Shown: piece by piece, positions 8,555 to 15,752 of the stretch
Numbering within the stretch: position 1 is the stretch's first letter
Layout: each line of letters opens with the position of its first letter
NCBI GenBank assembly: GCA_009779255.1
Contig: WREQ01000006.1
Span: 1-46,941, forward strand
DNA from: Dehalococcoidia bacterium
GTDB lineage: Bacteria > Chloroflexota > Dehalococcoidia > Dehalococcoidales > UBA1222
Reading direction: 5' to 3'
Length of the DNA: 46,941 nt
Position numbers and translations under genes: made by a program
The notes under the pieces: generated by a model
What the model saw: only the letters and a program-made list of their open reading frames with translations
What the model was told of the DNA's origin: nothing
Database searches by the model: none

Positions 8555-8591
8555 ACATGAAGGCTCGCGTACGCGAGCCTTCATGTGTTTT
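8555..8591. terminator. Perfect 32-nt palindrome, bidirectional terminator
   Basis: Positions 8555-8586 are a perfect palindrome: the left arm starts ACATGAAGGCTCGCG and the right arm is its exact complement. GTTTT follows on the plus strand and TTATT precedes it. It lies between the convergent cvpA and ferredoxin genes and can act in both directions. Confidence 0.8.
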
Positions 8592-8664
8592 CAGGCGGCG
8601 GGAATTAAGCGGTCTTCTGGGGTTTCGCCGGGTGGACCTGCTGCCTAACGTGCCAATGTCTTCC

Positions 8665-8862
8665 CTAGCCTGCGGTGTCAGGGACGGGGGCACCGACTGG
8701 GCAGGTGTCAGCGCACTGCGGTTTGTCGAAGCTGCCGATGCATTCAGTGCAGCGTGCGGGGTCGATGACGTACTTGCTGTCGCCTTCGCTGATGGCCTTG
8801 TTGGGGCACTCGGACTCGCAGGCGCCGCAGGAGATGCAATCATCGGAAATCTTGTAAGCCAT
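8665..8862 (-). CDS. 2[4Fe-4S] ferredoxin
   Basis: This 65-aa soluble electron carrier has two cluster motifs. The first is '[12 protein letters not shown]' (CxxCxxCxxxCP). The second is '[18 protein letters not shown]', where the second and third cysteines are separated by eight residues. That longer spacing is the Allochromatium/Azotobacter-type ferredoxin pattern, whose clusters have unusually low potentials. AAAGGAG precedes the ATG by 6 bp, and a good promoter lies about 30 bp upstream. It is transcribed alone, between the palindromic terminator and coaD. The redox partner cannot be told from the sequence. Confidence 0.93.
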   Translation of the reverse strand: MAYKISDDCISCGACESECPNKAISEGDSKYVIDPARCTECIGSFDKPQCADTCPVGAPVPDTAG

Positions 8863-8890
8863 TTTGTACTCCTTTGAAGTTGGTAGTTAG

Positions 8891-8919
8891 ATTATACGAC
8901 AACGCGCTTAAATCCCCAA
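8891..8919 (-). promoter_or_regulatory. Sigma-70 promoter of the ferredoxin gene
   Basis: Read on the minus strand, TTGGGG (8914-8919) and TATAAT (8891-8896) are spaced by 17 bp, with the ferredoxin ATG about 30 bp downstream. This means the ferredoxin is transcribed independently of coaD. Confidence 0.65.
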
Positions 8920-8921
8920 TT

Positions 8922-9419
8922 TTACAGAGGCCGGCGCTTGATTGTGGCAACTCTGGCTTTTACCGCCTGTGCCACCGGCGCGGGCACCCAGTCGTCGATG
9001 TTTCCGCCGAGCTGCGCCACTTCCTTGAGCAGGCTGGAAGACAGGAACTGGTACTGCGGGGCGCTCAGAAAGCATATCATCTGCAGGTCCGGCGCCATCT
9101 GGTAGGTCATCATGGCCAGCTCGAACTCAAATTCAAAGTCAGCGCTGGCGCGCAGGCCGCGCACCATCACTGTCGCCCCGACTTTCCTGGCAAAATCCAC
9201 GGTCAGCACGGAGTAGGATTGCACCTCTATATTTGGGATATCCCTGACCGCCTGGCACGCCATCTCAACGCGCTCCTCCGGGCTGAACATCAGTTTTTTA
9301 CTGGGAGTGTCGTAGACCCCGATGATGATGCGGTCGAAGATGCGGGCGGCGCGCATTGCGACATCCAGGTGTCCGTTGGTAAGGGGATCAAAGCTACCGG
9401 GGTAAATCGCGATGCTCAA
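8922..9419 (-). CDS. coaD: Phosphopantetheine adenylyltransferase
   Basis: This 165-aa enzyme performs the penultimate step of coenzyme A synthesis, transferring AMP to 4'-phosphopantetheine. The nucleotidyltransferase motif 'YPGSFDPLTNGHLD' is at the extreme N-terminus, and the family motif 'VRGLRASADFEFEFELA' follows in the middle. The start is a TTG at 9419, preceded by GAGGAG at 7 bp; the ORF-track ATG 30 codons upstream lies in another gene. It overlaps rsmD by 26 bp. The rsmD-coaD order is common in bacteria, which supports both calls. Confidence 0.93.
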   Translation of the reverse strand: MSIAIYPGSFDPLTNGHLDVAMRAARIFDRIIIGVYDTPSKKLMFSPEERVEMACQAVRDIPNIEVQSYSVLTVDFARKVGATVMVRGLRASADFEFEFELAMMTYQMAPDLQMICFLSAPQYQFLSSSLLKEVAQLGGNIDDWVPAPVAQAVKARVATIKRRPL

Positions 9420-9972
9420 GATGTTTCTCCTCGATACGATAGATGGCAATGGTCGAGTCGCCATGGCGGTATTCGCGCCTAAGTGACAGCCTCCCGTAGG
9501 CCGGTTCAAGCTTGAAGCGGGAGGAATGGGTTATCACCACGGTTGAAGTTTCGTTCACCAGATTCGATGCCGCCAGCTGCTCAATGATGACGCCGATGCC
9601 TGTATCATTGTAGGGCGGGTCCATCAGCACGATGTCGTACGTTCCTGTGAGCGCGGATATGGCACGACCGACTGTCGTACAGTGTACCCGGGCGCGTCCC
9701 GACAGCTTTGTCTTCTCTAAATTTTCCCTGATTATAGCACAGCAGCGTGATTCCTGGTCAACGAAGTCCACGCTATCGGCGCCACGCGACAGCGCCTCAA
9801 TACCCAGCGAGCCGGAGCCGGAAAAGAGGTCGAGTATGCGCTCCATGCCGCTGTCTGAAGACTGCAGTATGGAAAAGATGGCGCCGCGCACCAGCTCGGT
9901 GGCGGGTCGCGTCGGTGTGCCTTTAGGAACCTTTAACGGAAAGCCCTTGGCGGAGCCTGCGATAACTCTCAT
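9394..9972 (-). CDS. rsmD: 16S rRNA (guanine966-N2)-methyltransferase RsmD
   Basis: This 192-aa SAM-dependent enzyme methylates G966 of 16S rRNA. It has 'MRVIAGSAKGFPLKVP' at the start, SAM-binding motif I 'LDLFSGSGSLGIEALSRG' and the catalytic 'DPPY'. The ATG at 9972 fits the family N-terminus; the ORF-track start adds seven residues. No ribosome-binding site is visible, and a TATAAT on the minus strand at 9982-9987 is so close that the mRNA could be nearly leaderless. Its 3' end overlaps coaD by 26 bp. Confidence 0.9.
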   Translation of the reverse strand: MRVIAGSAKGFPLKVPKGTPTRPATELVRGAIFSILQSSDSGMERILDLFSGSGSLGIEALSRGADSVDFVDQESRCCAIIRENLEKTKLSGRARVHCTTVGRAISALTGTYDIVLMDPPYNDTGIGVIIEQLAASNLVNETSTVVITHSSRFKLEPAYGRLSLRREYRHGDSTIAIYRIEEKHLEHRDLPR

Positions 9973-10117
9973 GGTACAGGCATTATATATCAAAACGGGT
10001 ATTCCTGTGTGTGTGCGCTTTTGGTAAATGGACTGAACTCATGACTCAAAACTGATTACTCACGACCCGTTTCCTCAAAGTCATTGCAGGTCAAACCCGC
10101 AATCCAGTGCGGCTATA
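9973..10117. other. Noncoding stretch upstream of rsmD
   Basis: No gene is visible. The stretch contains the probable rsmD promoter and, at about 10080-10105, 'TCATTGCAGG...CCCGCAATC', which resembles the hairpin that closes the repeat array at 45.2 kb. It is therefore probably the outer edge of the repeat cluster that follows. Confidence 0.5.
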
Positions 10118-10360
10118 AATTCATGCTGGAGCCTTTAGCCTTGAACTTGATTCAGGGGCAGCGAAGCATCCGGTGGGGTGGTGGACGGTTACCCCCTCCG
10201 CCACCAGATCCTTCGGTCGTTACACTCCCTCCAGGATGGACTTGGTCATAAATCCATGCTGGAGGAATGAGCCTGCGAGTGACGAAGCATCCGGAGGAGG
10301 TGGAAGGTTACTCCCCGCCACCAAATCCTTCATCACGCCGAGGCGGGACTCCAGGATGGA
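10118..10360. repeat. Two copies of a ~110-nt near-palindromic repeat
   Basis: Two adjacent units (about 10118-10240 and 10251-10360) begin with TTCATGCTGGAG or TCCATGCTGGAGG and end with CCTCCAGGATGGA or CTCCAGGATGGA. Inside are GACGAAGCATCCGG and CCAGATCCTTCGGTCG-type blocks that are largely complementary to each other, so each unit could fold into one long hairpin. The same family occurs as four units at 44.7-45.2 kb in the opposite orientation. ORFs drawn across them (for example 10267..10572) are not genes. Confidence 0.85.
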
Positions 10361-10562
10361 CTTCGCGGTATAGCATGAGGGCACCCTGCTGGATGACATT
10401 GATGAGTTCAACTGTAAACTCACTGACTGGCTTATCTTCTACAACATCGTTCGTCCTCACCATGCGGTACGCATCAACTGCAGGCAGGGACATTCCCTCA
10501 CGGATTGTCTCAACATACCAGGATTATCTGCTGCTAAGTCCAATATTGTGCTGGACTCATCC
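10359..10562 (+). pseudogene. C-terminal remnant of an integrase-core (IS481/IS3-type) transposase
   Basis: The plus strand reads 'LLDDIDEFNCKLTDWLIFYN' then 'IVRPHHAV', which matches the C-terminal end of the DDE integrase core ('EFNrKL..WL.fYN..RPH.A'). Further on, the frame shifts and ends in 'CWTHPGV', resembling the usual 'WTHT' tail. There is no N-terminal part or DDE catalytic region; the palindromic repeat abuts the remnant at GGACTTCGC. A second remnant with the same C-terminal segment lies at 33.7 kb. This is a dead fragment, not a gene. Confidence 0.75.
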
Positions 10563-10568
10563 CGGTGT

Positions 10569-10597
10569 TTGACATGCTGTATCGTTTGTGATATATT
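10569..10597 (+). promoter_or_regulatory. Strong sigma-70 promoter for the modBC leader
   Basis: A consensus TTGACA at 10569-10574 and TATATT at 10592-10597 are separated by exactly 17 bp. The start point would be about 10604, giving a leader of roughly 265 nt before modB that contains the structured element described next. Confidence 0.75.
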
Positions 10598-10630
10598 GGT
10601 ACTTGTCAGGCACAAGCAGCCTTACTGGCA

Positions 10631-10766
10631 AGAGATGGCAAGTCCTGCCGGGGGAAACTAGGGTGACGGGTTCTGAGCCAGTCTCGTCTTAAATGGATAA
10701 CCTCCCCCTCCCGTGCGCGGAGCCCTAGGTGTAATCGGGCAAGCGGCAGGACTTGCCAACTTCTCT
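10631..10766 (+). promoter_or_regulatory. Structured leader RNA of modBC, candidate molybdenum/tungsten-cofactor riboswitch
   Basis: A 15-bp perfect stem (TGGCAAGTCCTGCCG at 10636-10650 with its complement at 10744-10758) closes the element. It is extended by AGAGA/TCTCT (10631-10635 and 10762-10766) across a 3-nt bulge. Inside, CTAGGG pairs with CCCTAG and further short GC stems are possible. Position between a strong promoter and a molybdate-type transporter suggests metal or cofactor sensing. The Moco RNA family is the natural candidate, but I assign it by context and size only, not by a verified match to the conserved core. A weak terminator-like hairpin lies between it and modB. Confidence 0.55.
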
Positions 10767-10791
10767 CTGATGATGTATACATAGCATAGCG

Positions 10792-10820
10792 AACCGCTGC
10801 TAACGGTGGTTTTGTTGTGT
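10792..10820 (+). terminator. Weak intrinsic terminator/attenuator before modB
   Basis: AACCGC (10792-10797) can pair with GTGGTT (10806-10811, one G-U pair), followed by TTTGTTGTG. It could be the expression platform of the leader, but the stem is short. Confidence 0.35.
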
Positions 10821-10869
10821 TTATGGGTGACTGTAAACGGGAATTGTTGGAATAATAAACCACATCGCT

Positions 10870-11556
10870 ATGATGGACACCTATCTTTCACCGATATGGA
10901 TTTCAGTACGCACCGTGTTGACCGCCACGGCGATAACCTTTTTCCTGGGCATCGGCGCGGCGCATTGGCTGGGGCGCTACACTGGCCGCTTCAGAAGTAT
11001 TATGGATGGCATTTTCATTCTGCCGATGGTGCTACCGCCGACGGTGGTGGGATTCATTCTGCTGGTGATATTCGGCCGCAACGGACCCATCGGCAAAATA
11101 CTGATGGAAATCGGTGTCAACATCATTTTCTCGTGGTGGGCCACTGTCATCGCGGCAGTGGTGATGGCTTTTCCCCTGATGTATATGACCACCCGCGGCG
11201 CCTTCGAGCAGGTGGAGCCTAACATCAAGGACGCCGCCCGCACCCTGGGCGCCTCGGAATGGCGTGTCTTCTGGACGGTGACCATGCCATTGGCCTGGCC
11301 GGGAGTAGCGGCTGCCACCGTGCTGGCGCTGGCGCGCACGCTGGGTGAATTCGGGGCTACGCTGATGCTGGCGGGCAATATACCCGGTCGCACCGCTACA
11401 ATACCAGTCGCCATTTATTTCAGTATTCAGGCCAACGACTATCAAAGTGCTGCTGTGATGGCCGGCATCGTGATGATATTTTCTGTTGTGGCGCTGGCGG
11501 CTGTCAGCTACTGGCAGCGCCGTGCCTCCCGTTCCAGAAGAGTTATCATCAGCTGA
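10870..11556 (+). CDS. modB: Molybdate/tungstate ABC transporter permease ModB
   Basis: This 228-aa inner-membrane permease has about five or six hydrophobic segments. The EAA loop that contacts the ATPase is visible as 'EPNIKDAARTLGASEWRVFW'. 'ILPMVLPPTVVGFILLVIFG' and 'LARTLGEFGATLMLAGNIPG' are patterns typical of ModB/CysT-type permeases. Two ATGs stand in tandem at the start; no strong ribosome-binding site is seen. modC follows 11 bp later. A modA gene for the binding protein is absent from the window. ModB and sulfate or tungstate permeases are hard to separate by eye; the downstream Mo-enzyme genes favour molybdate or tungstate. Confidence 0.88.
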   Translation: MMDTYLSPIWISVRTVLTATAITFFLGIGAAHWLGRYTGRFRSIMDGIFILPMVLPPTVVGFILLVIFGRNGPIGKILMEIGVNIIFSWWATVIAAVVMAFPLMYMTTRGAFEQVEPNIKDAARTLGASEWRVFWTVTMPLAWPGVAAATVLALARTLGEFGATLMLAGNIPGRTATIPVAIYFSIQANDYQSAAVMAGIVMIFSVVALAAVSYWQRRASRSRRVIIS

Positions 11557-11567
11557 AACGGACAAAT

Positions 11568-12647
11568 ATGCTCAAAGCCAGAATCAAACGCGCGCTACCG
11601 GGATTTACGCTTGATATCGACCTGTCGCTGGATAGGGAGCTGATGACCATTCTCGGGCAATCTGGCTCCGGCAAGACCATGACGCTGGCCTGTATCGCTG
11701 GTCTGGCGCGCCCGGACGAAGGGCGCATCGAGCTGGGCGGCAAGGTGCTTTTTGACTCTGAGGCCGGCATTAATCTTCCCCCGCAGAAAAGACGGGTGGG
11801 ATTCGTCTTCCAGGACTACGCGCTGTTTCCCCACATGACGGTCGCCGACAATGTGGCTTATTCGATTCATGGCCTGCCTTCCGCCGAGGTGAAAGAGAAG
11901 GTGTCGCGGCTGCTTGGCCTGATGAATGTCAGCCCGCTTGCCGACCGCTATCCCCGGCAGCTTTCCGGTGGCCAGCAGCAGCGTGTGGCGATTGCCCGTG
12001 CGCTGGCGCCGGATCCGGACATTCTGCTGCTGGATGAGCCTTTTTCAGCGCTGGACACGCAGCTCAGGGAGCGGCTGGAAATGGAACTGTTGGAACTGCA
12101 GCGGGAGTATCGTTGCAGCATGCTTATGGTGACGCATGATCTGGCGGAAGGCTACAAGCTGGCTTCGCGCGTTGCCGTCTATCATGCAGGGCGCATCGAG
12201 CAGTGTGACCTGCGGGAACGTGTCTTTTTCGCGCCGCTGAATCGTACTGTGGCCCGTCTTACCGGAGTGCGTAACATCATGGTCGGGGCAGTGACGCGTT
12301 TCGAGCCTGACCATGTCTGGATTCATGTCCGGGCGTGGGACAGTGAAATCAAGTGCGTCCTGCCGCCGGATATGCGGCTTGAGGTTGGGCAGCAGGCAGC
12401 TGTCGGCATTCGCCCCGAGTATGTCGAGCTTACTGATGGTTGCGGTGAGAATGTTTTTTCCGCCCGGTCTTTGCAAGTGGTGCGGGGCATATCGGCCGTC
12501 AGCTATCGCTTTCAGCTAGATTGCGACCGGGAGGCGGCGCATCTTGTCAGCGCCTCGATCCCGGCCCCCGGCGCATTTTGTGCCAAGACTGGTGAGTCCT
12601 GCAGGGTACACCTGCCGGCAGCCCATCTCATTGTTATCCCCGAATAG
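11568..12647 (+). CDS. modC: Molybdate ABC transporter ATP-binding protein ModC
   Basis: This 359-aa ATPase has Walker A 'GQSGSGKTM', Q-loop 'FQDYALFPHM', signature 'LSGGQQQRVAIARAL' and Walker B 'ILLLDEPFSALD', all within the first ~230 residues. The C-terminal ~120 residues form a MOP/TOBE-like beta domain ('VLPPDMRLEVGQQAAVGIRPEYVEL') that binds oxyanions or regulates transport in ModC. It partners ModB across an 11-bp gap. The start ATG follows ACGGACAA. No anomalies are seen. Confidence 0.88.
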   Translation: MLKARIKRALPGFTLDIDLSLDRELMTILGQSGSGKTMTLACIAGLARPDEGRIELGGKVLFDSEAGINLPPQKRRVGFVFQDYALFPHMTVADNVAYSIHGLPSAEVKEKVSRLLGLMNVSPLADRYPRQLSGGQQQRVAIARALAPDPDILLLDEPFSALDTQLRERLEMELLELQREYRCSMLMVTHDLAEGYKLASRVAVYHAGRIEQCDLRERVFFAPLNRTVARLTGVRNIMVGAVTRFEPDHVWIHVRAWDSEIKCVLPPDMRLEVGQQAAVGIRPEYVELTDGCGENVFSARSLQVVRGISAVSYRFQLDCDREAAHLVSASIPAPGAFCAKTGESCRVHLPAAHLIVIPE

Positions 12648-12699
12648 GGTAAAATACAATACTGAAATAGCTACTGTCGTGAAAGCGAGTATACAAAAT

Positions 12700-13527
12700 A
12701 TGGGCGTCAGAAATCTCAAGGTACTTATCCGCGGTGGGGGTGAATTGGCCAGCGCCGTCGCCTGCCGGCTGGCTGAAAGCCATTTCAAGGTCATTATGAC
12801 CGACGTGTCGGCTCCCCAAGCGGTGCGGCGGCATGTTTCTTTCTGCGAGGCTGTTTACGATGGCTACAAGACCGTCGAGGGCCGGACCGCCCGACTGGTA
12901 TCCTCTGCCACCCAGTCCCGGGCTGCCTGGAAAGCGGAGGAGATGGCCATTATCGTGGATCCGGACAACACTATTCTTGGCGACATAAAGCCGGATGTTG
13001 TGGTCGATGCCATCATCGCCAAGAAGAATCTGGGAACGCGTATTACTGATGCTGGACTGGTCATCGGTTTGGGAATTGGCTTCGAGGCTGGCAGGGACGT
13101 GCATGTGGTGATTGAGACCAACCGCGGTCATAATCTGGGGCGCGTGCTGCGCAGCGGTATCGCCGAGCCGGACACCGGCAACCCTGGTGACATCTGCGGC
13201 TATACCTTCGAGCGCGTGATGCGGGCGCCATGTGGCGGCATCATCAGGACAGTCAAACAAATCGGCGACATGGTCAAGGCTGGCGACATAGTTGCTTATG
13301 TTGATGGTGAATCGATTAAAACTACCATCCCCGGCGTAATTCGCGGCCTGATCAGGGACGGCACGCCGGTAACCAAAGGTCTCAAGTCGGGTGACGTAGA
13401 CCCGCGTGGCAGGGTTGAGTATATTGATACCATTTCCGACAAGGGACGCACCATATCCGGCGGCGTGCTGGAGGCCATACTGGCGCATTTCAACGGCAGG
13501 AGTTTGCCATCGATATCAACGATCTGA
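12700..13527 (+). CDS. yqeB: Selenium-dependent molybdenum hydroxylase system protein, YqeB/EF2563 family
   Basis: This 275-aa protein matches the family that co-occurs with selenium-dependent molybdenum hydroxylases. It begins 'MGVRNLKVLIRGGGELASAV' and contains 'VIETNRGHNLGRVLRSG' and a biotinyl-like end ('GGIIRTVKQIGDMVKAGDIVAYVDG'). I use the ATG at 12700 because the RGGG(D/E)LA motif belongs at the N-terminus; the GTG at 12679 and the ORF-track start within modC are less likely. The exact biochemical role is unknown; it is thought to help mature the enzyme. It precedes the methyltransferase-YqeC fusion by 14 bp or less. Confidence 0.85.
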   Translation: MGVRNLKVLIRGGGELASAVACRLAESHFKVIMTDVSAPQAVRRHVSFCEAVYDGYKTVEGRTARLVSSATQSRAAWKAEEMAIIVDPDNTILGDIKPDVVVDAIIAKKNLGTRITDAGLVIGLGIGFEAGRDVHVVIETNRGHNLGRVLRSGIAEPDTGNPGDICGYTFERVMRAPCGGIIRTVKQIGDMVKAGDIVAYVDGESIKTTIPGVIRGLIRDGTPVTKGLKSGDVDPRGRVEYIDTISDKGRTISGGVLEAILAHFNGRSLPSISTI

Positions 13528-13541
13528 TTGATGTCAACGAA

Positions 13542-14909
13542 TTGTGGCGCGATGTATATCCATACACCGCGGCGCAGATAATCGGGTCTTTCGGGCGCGC
13601 TTCAGGCAGGGTGCTGGAGCTCGGCTCATTTTCCGGCGGCATTTCCTTCGAACTGGCTGGGCGTTATTCGGAGATGCAGCTTGTTATCGCCGATTCCAAT
13701 GCCGCATATCTCGCCTGGCTCGAACAGCAGATTGACAGCCGTGGCCTGCCTTCGCGCATCAAAATAGTTTCGAGCGCTTTGGACGCGCTGCCATTTGCCG
13801 ACGGCAGTTTTGACCTTATTATCCTGCGCGGAGCTTTTTTCTTTATTATGGATGCGCCGTCCATCCTGTCCGAAATCCACCGCGTGCTGGCTTATGGCGG
13901 ACTGGCATTCGTGGGCGGCGGTTATGGTAGGGGTATCCCGCAGGCGGATATTGATGCCATTGCTGATGAATCCCGTCTTCTCAACGACCGCCTTGGGCGC
14001 AGGCGCGTGGCGGTCACCGATTTGAAAGCCCTCGTCGCTACGCGGAATTTGAGCGATGTGGTGCATATTACCGAGGAAGGCGGGGTGTGGCTGGAGATGC
14101 GCAAACCCGCGCCGGTTGCGGAGCATCACGCTGGCGGTCTGGCGGAGGCTCTGGGAGTTGTGGTCGGGGATGTCATATCAGTTGTCGGGGGCGGTGGCAA
14201 AACCAGCCTCATGTTTACCCTGGCTGAGGAACTGGTTCGGGCGGGCAAAAAGGTGATTACCACTACCACCACGCGCATTATGCCGCCGGAGGCGCACCAG
14301 TCGCCATCGTTGGCCGTCGATGAAGACGAAAACCGGCTGATAGCAAAGATCGGGAGCGAACTGGCGCGTTACCCCCATGTAACCGCTGGGCGCTGTGTGG
14401 AGGCAGTCAAGCTCAAAGGGCTGCATTCGGAAACGGTTGACCGGCTGGCCGGGTTGGCGTTGGCGGATTACATAATCAACGAGGCTGACGGAGCGGCACG
14501 GATGCCTGTCAAGGCGCCCAATGCCACCGAGCCGGTGGTTCCTCAAAGCACCACTCTAGTGGTGGCTGTGGTAGGGCTGGATGGCTTGTGCAGGCTGCTA
14601 GGTAGGGATACGGCCTTCCGCGTCGAGTTTATCACCAGTCTCACAGGGTTGCTGGAGGGTGAGGAAATTACCCCGCAGGTCATCACTACCCTGATGACGG
14701 ACAAACATGGTATCATACAAAATACGCCTCCGGGGGCACGCATCGTGCCGTTCCTTAACAAGGCTGATCTGGCGGCGGAGAACACTGTGGCTGCTCTGGC
14801 CGGCGGGATTCTGGCTCGCTGTCACCCGCAAATTGGGCGGGTGGTGTCCGGGGCGGTACTATCGCAAAATAAGACGCTCAGGGTTTTCCTTCCCCTGGCG
14901 CGGGAGTAG
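13542..14909 (+). CDS. SAM methyltransferase fused to YqeC (selenium-dependent hydroxylase accessory) domain
   Basis: The 455-aa product has two parts. Residues ~1-190 are a class I methyltransferase: motif I 'VLELGSFSGGISFELA', acidic end of strand 2 'VIADSN' and 'LPFADGSFDLIILRG'. Residues ~205-455 are YqeC, a P-loop accessory protein: 'VVGGGGKTSLMFTLAEELV', 'VITTTTTRIMPPE' and 'NEADGAARMPVKAP'. YqeC is normally a separate protein, so the fusion is unusual. The TTG at 13542 is the only standard start, yet the frame stays open upstream ('IDINDLIDVNELWRD') and AGGAG lies at 13498-13502, so a nonstandard upstream start is possible. xdhC follows after 2 bp. The methyl acceptor is unknown. Confidence 0.8.
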   Translation: MWRDVYPYTAAQIIGSFGRASGRVLELGSFSGGISFELAGRYSEMQLVIADSNAAYLAWLEQQIDSRGLPSRIKIVSSALDALPFADGSFDLIILRGAFFFIMDAPSILSEIHRVLAYGGLAFVGGGYGRGIPQADIDAIADESRLLNDRLGRRRVAVTDLKALVATRNLSDVVHITEEGGVWLEMRKPAPVAEHHAGGLAEALGVVVGDVISVVGGGGKTSLMFTLAEELVRAGKKVITTTTTRIMPPEAHQSPSLAVDEDENRLIAKIGSELARYPHVTAGRCVEAVKLKGLHSETVDRLAGLALADYIINEADGAARMPVKAPNATEPVVPQSTTLVVAVVGLDGLCRLLGRDTAFRVEFITSLTGLLEGEEITPQVITTLMTDKHGIIQNTPPGARIVPFLNKADLAAENTVAALAGGILARCHPQIGRVVSGAVLSQNKTLRVFLPLARE

Positions 14910-14911
14910 CT

Positions 14912-15730
14912 ATGCAGAATGATATTTACGCTGAGCTGGTGCGTCTCACTGCCGCTGGAGAGGAAGCGGCGTTAGTGACGGTGATAGCGGTTTCTGGTTC
15001 GACGCCGCGCGAGGAAGGCGCCAAGATGCTGGTGCGCGCCGATGGCTCCATTATGGGGACGATAGGTGGCGGGGCAGTGGAAAACGCTGCCATAAAGGAA
15101 GCACTGGAGGTGTTGAAGCGCGGCGTGGCTAAAAAGTTTGAGTACAAGCTGAACCCTTCCGGTGATCTTGGTATGATCTGCGGCGGGGATACCGAGATTT
15201 TCATCGAGCCGGTCAAATCCGCCCCGCCCCTGTATATCTTCGGCGGCGGGCATATAGCGGTGCCGCTGGCGCGGATGTCTGTCATGTGCGGTTTCAGCGT
15301 CACCGTGATTGACGAGCGTCCGGGGTTTGCCTCGGCGGGGCGCTTTCCCGACGCCGCTACTGTTGCGCTGGAAATTCCGGATGCCTACCGGCAGATGGAA
15401 ATCGGTAGCGGCGCTTATATCGTCATCGTTACCCATGGGCACAACGGGGACGAAGCCGCGCTAGAGGGCGCGCTGAGGACTCCGGCCAGATATATCGGCA
15501 TGATTGGCTCCAAGTCCAAGAACGCTGCTGTTTACGCTCGGCTGGAGGCCAAAGGCTTCTCGCGAGAGCAGCTGGCGCATGTGCATAGCCCCATTGGGTT
15601 GAACATCAAAGCGCAGACGCCGGAGGAGATTGCCGTCAGCATACTGGCCGAGATGATTGCGGTGCGCCGCGCGGCGGGCACGGCGGCGGCCTCCCATATA
15701 TGCGAAAGCGCGCCGTCCGTTGGCAACTAA
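14912..15730 (+). CDS. xdhC: XdhC/CoxI family molybdenum hydroxylase maturation protein
   Basis: This 272-aa protein has the XdhC N-terminal domain ('VTVIAVSGSTPREEGAKMLV', 'GTIGGGAVENAAIKEAL') and the C-terminal Rossmann domain ('LYIFGGGHIAVPLARM', 'VTVIDERPGFAS', 'YIGMIGSKSK'). XdhC proteins bind molybdenum cofactor, promote addition of the terminal sulfur and hand the cofactor to xanthine dehydrogenase-type enzymes. It starts 2 bp after the YqeC fusion gene, so the genes are coupled. The target hydroxylase is not in the window. Confidence 0.92.
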   Translation: MQNDIYAELVRLTAAGEEAALVTVIAVSGSTPREEGAKMLVRADGSIMGTIGGGAVENAAIKEALEVLKRGVAKKFEYKLNPSGDLGMICGGDTEIFIEPVKSAPPLYIFGGGHIAVPLARMSVMCGFSVTVIDERPGFASAGRFPDAATVALEIPDAYRQMEIGSGAYIVIVTHGHNGDEAALEGALRTPARYIGMIGSKSKNAAVYARLEAKGFSREQLAHVHSPIGLNIKAQTPEEIAVSILAEMIAVRRAAGTAAASHICESAPSVGN

Positions 15731-15752
15731 ATCATGTGGAGAGATAGATAAA

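Noticed and set aside
10267-10572. 101-codon ORF across the repeat and transposase fragment
   Set aside because: It joins repeat-derived peptide ('SLRVTKHPEEVEGYSPPPN') to an out-of-frame transposase end; it is not one gene.
10631-10766. TPP or cobalamin riboswitch identity for the modBC leader
   Set aside because: Short matches such as CTGAG and GGGGAAAC occur, but the order and spacing of the conserved blocks do not fit either class, and the gene context is molybdenum.
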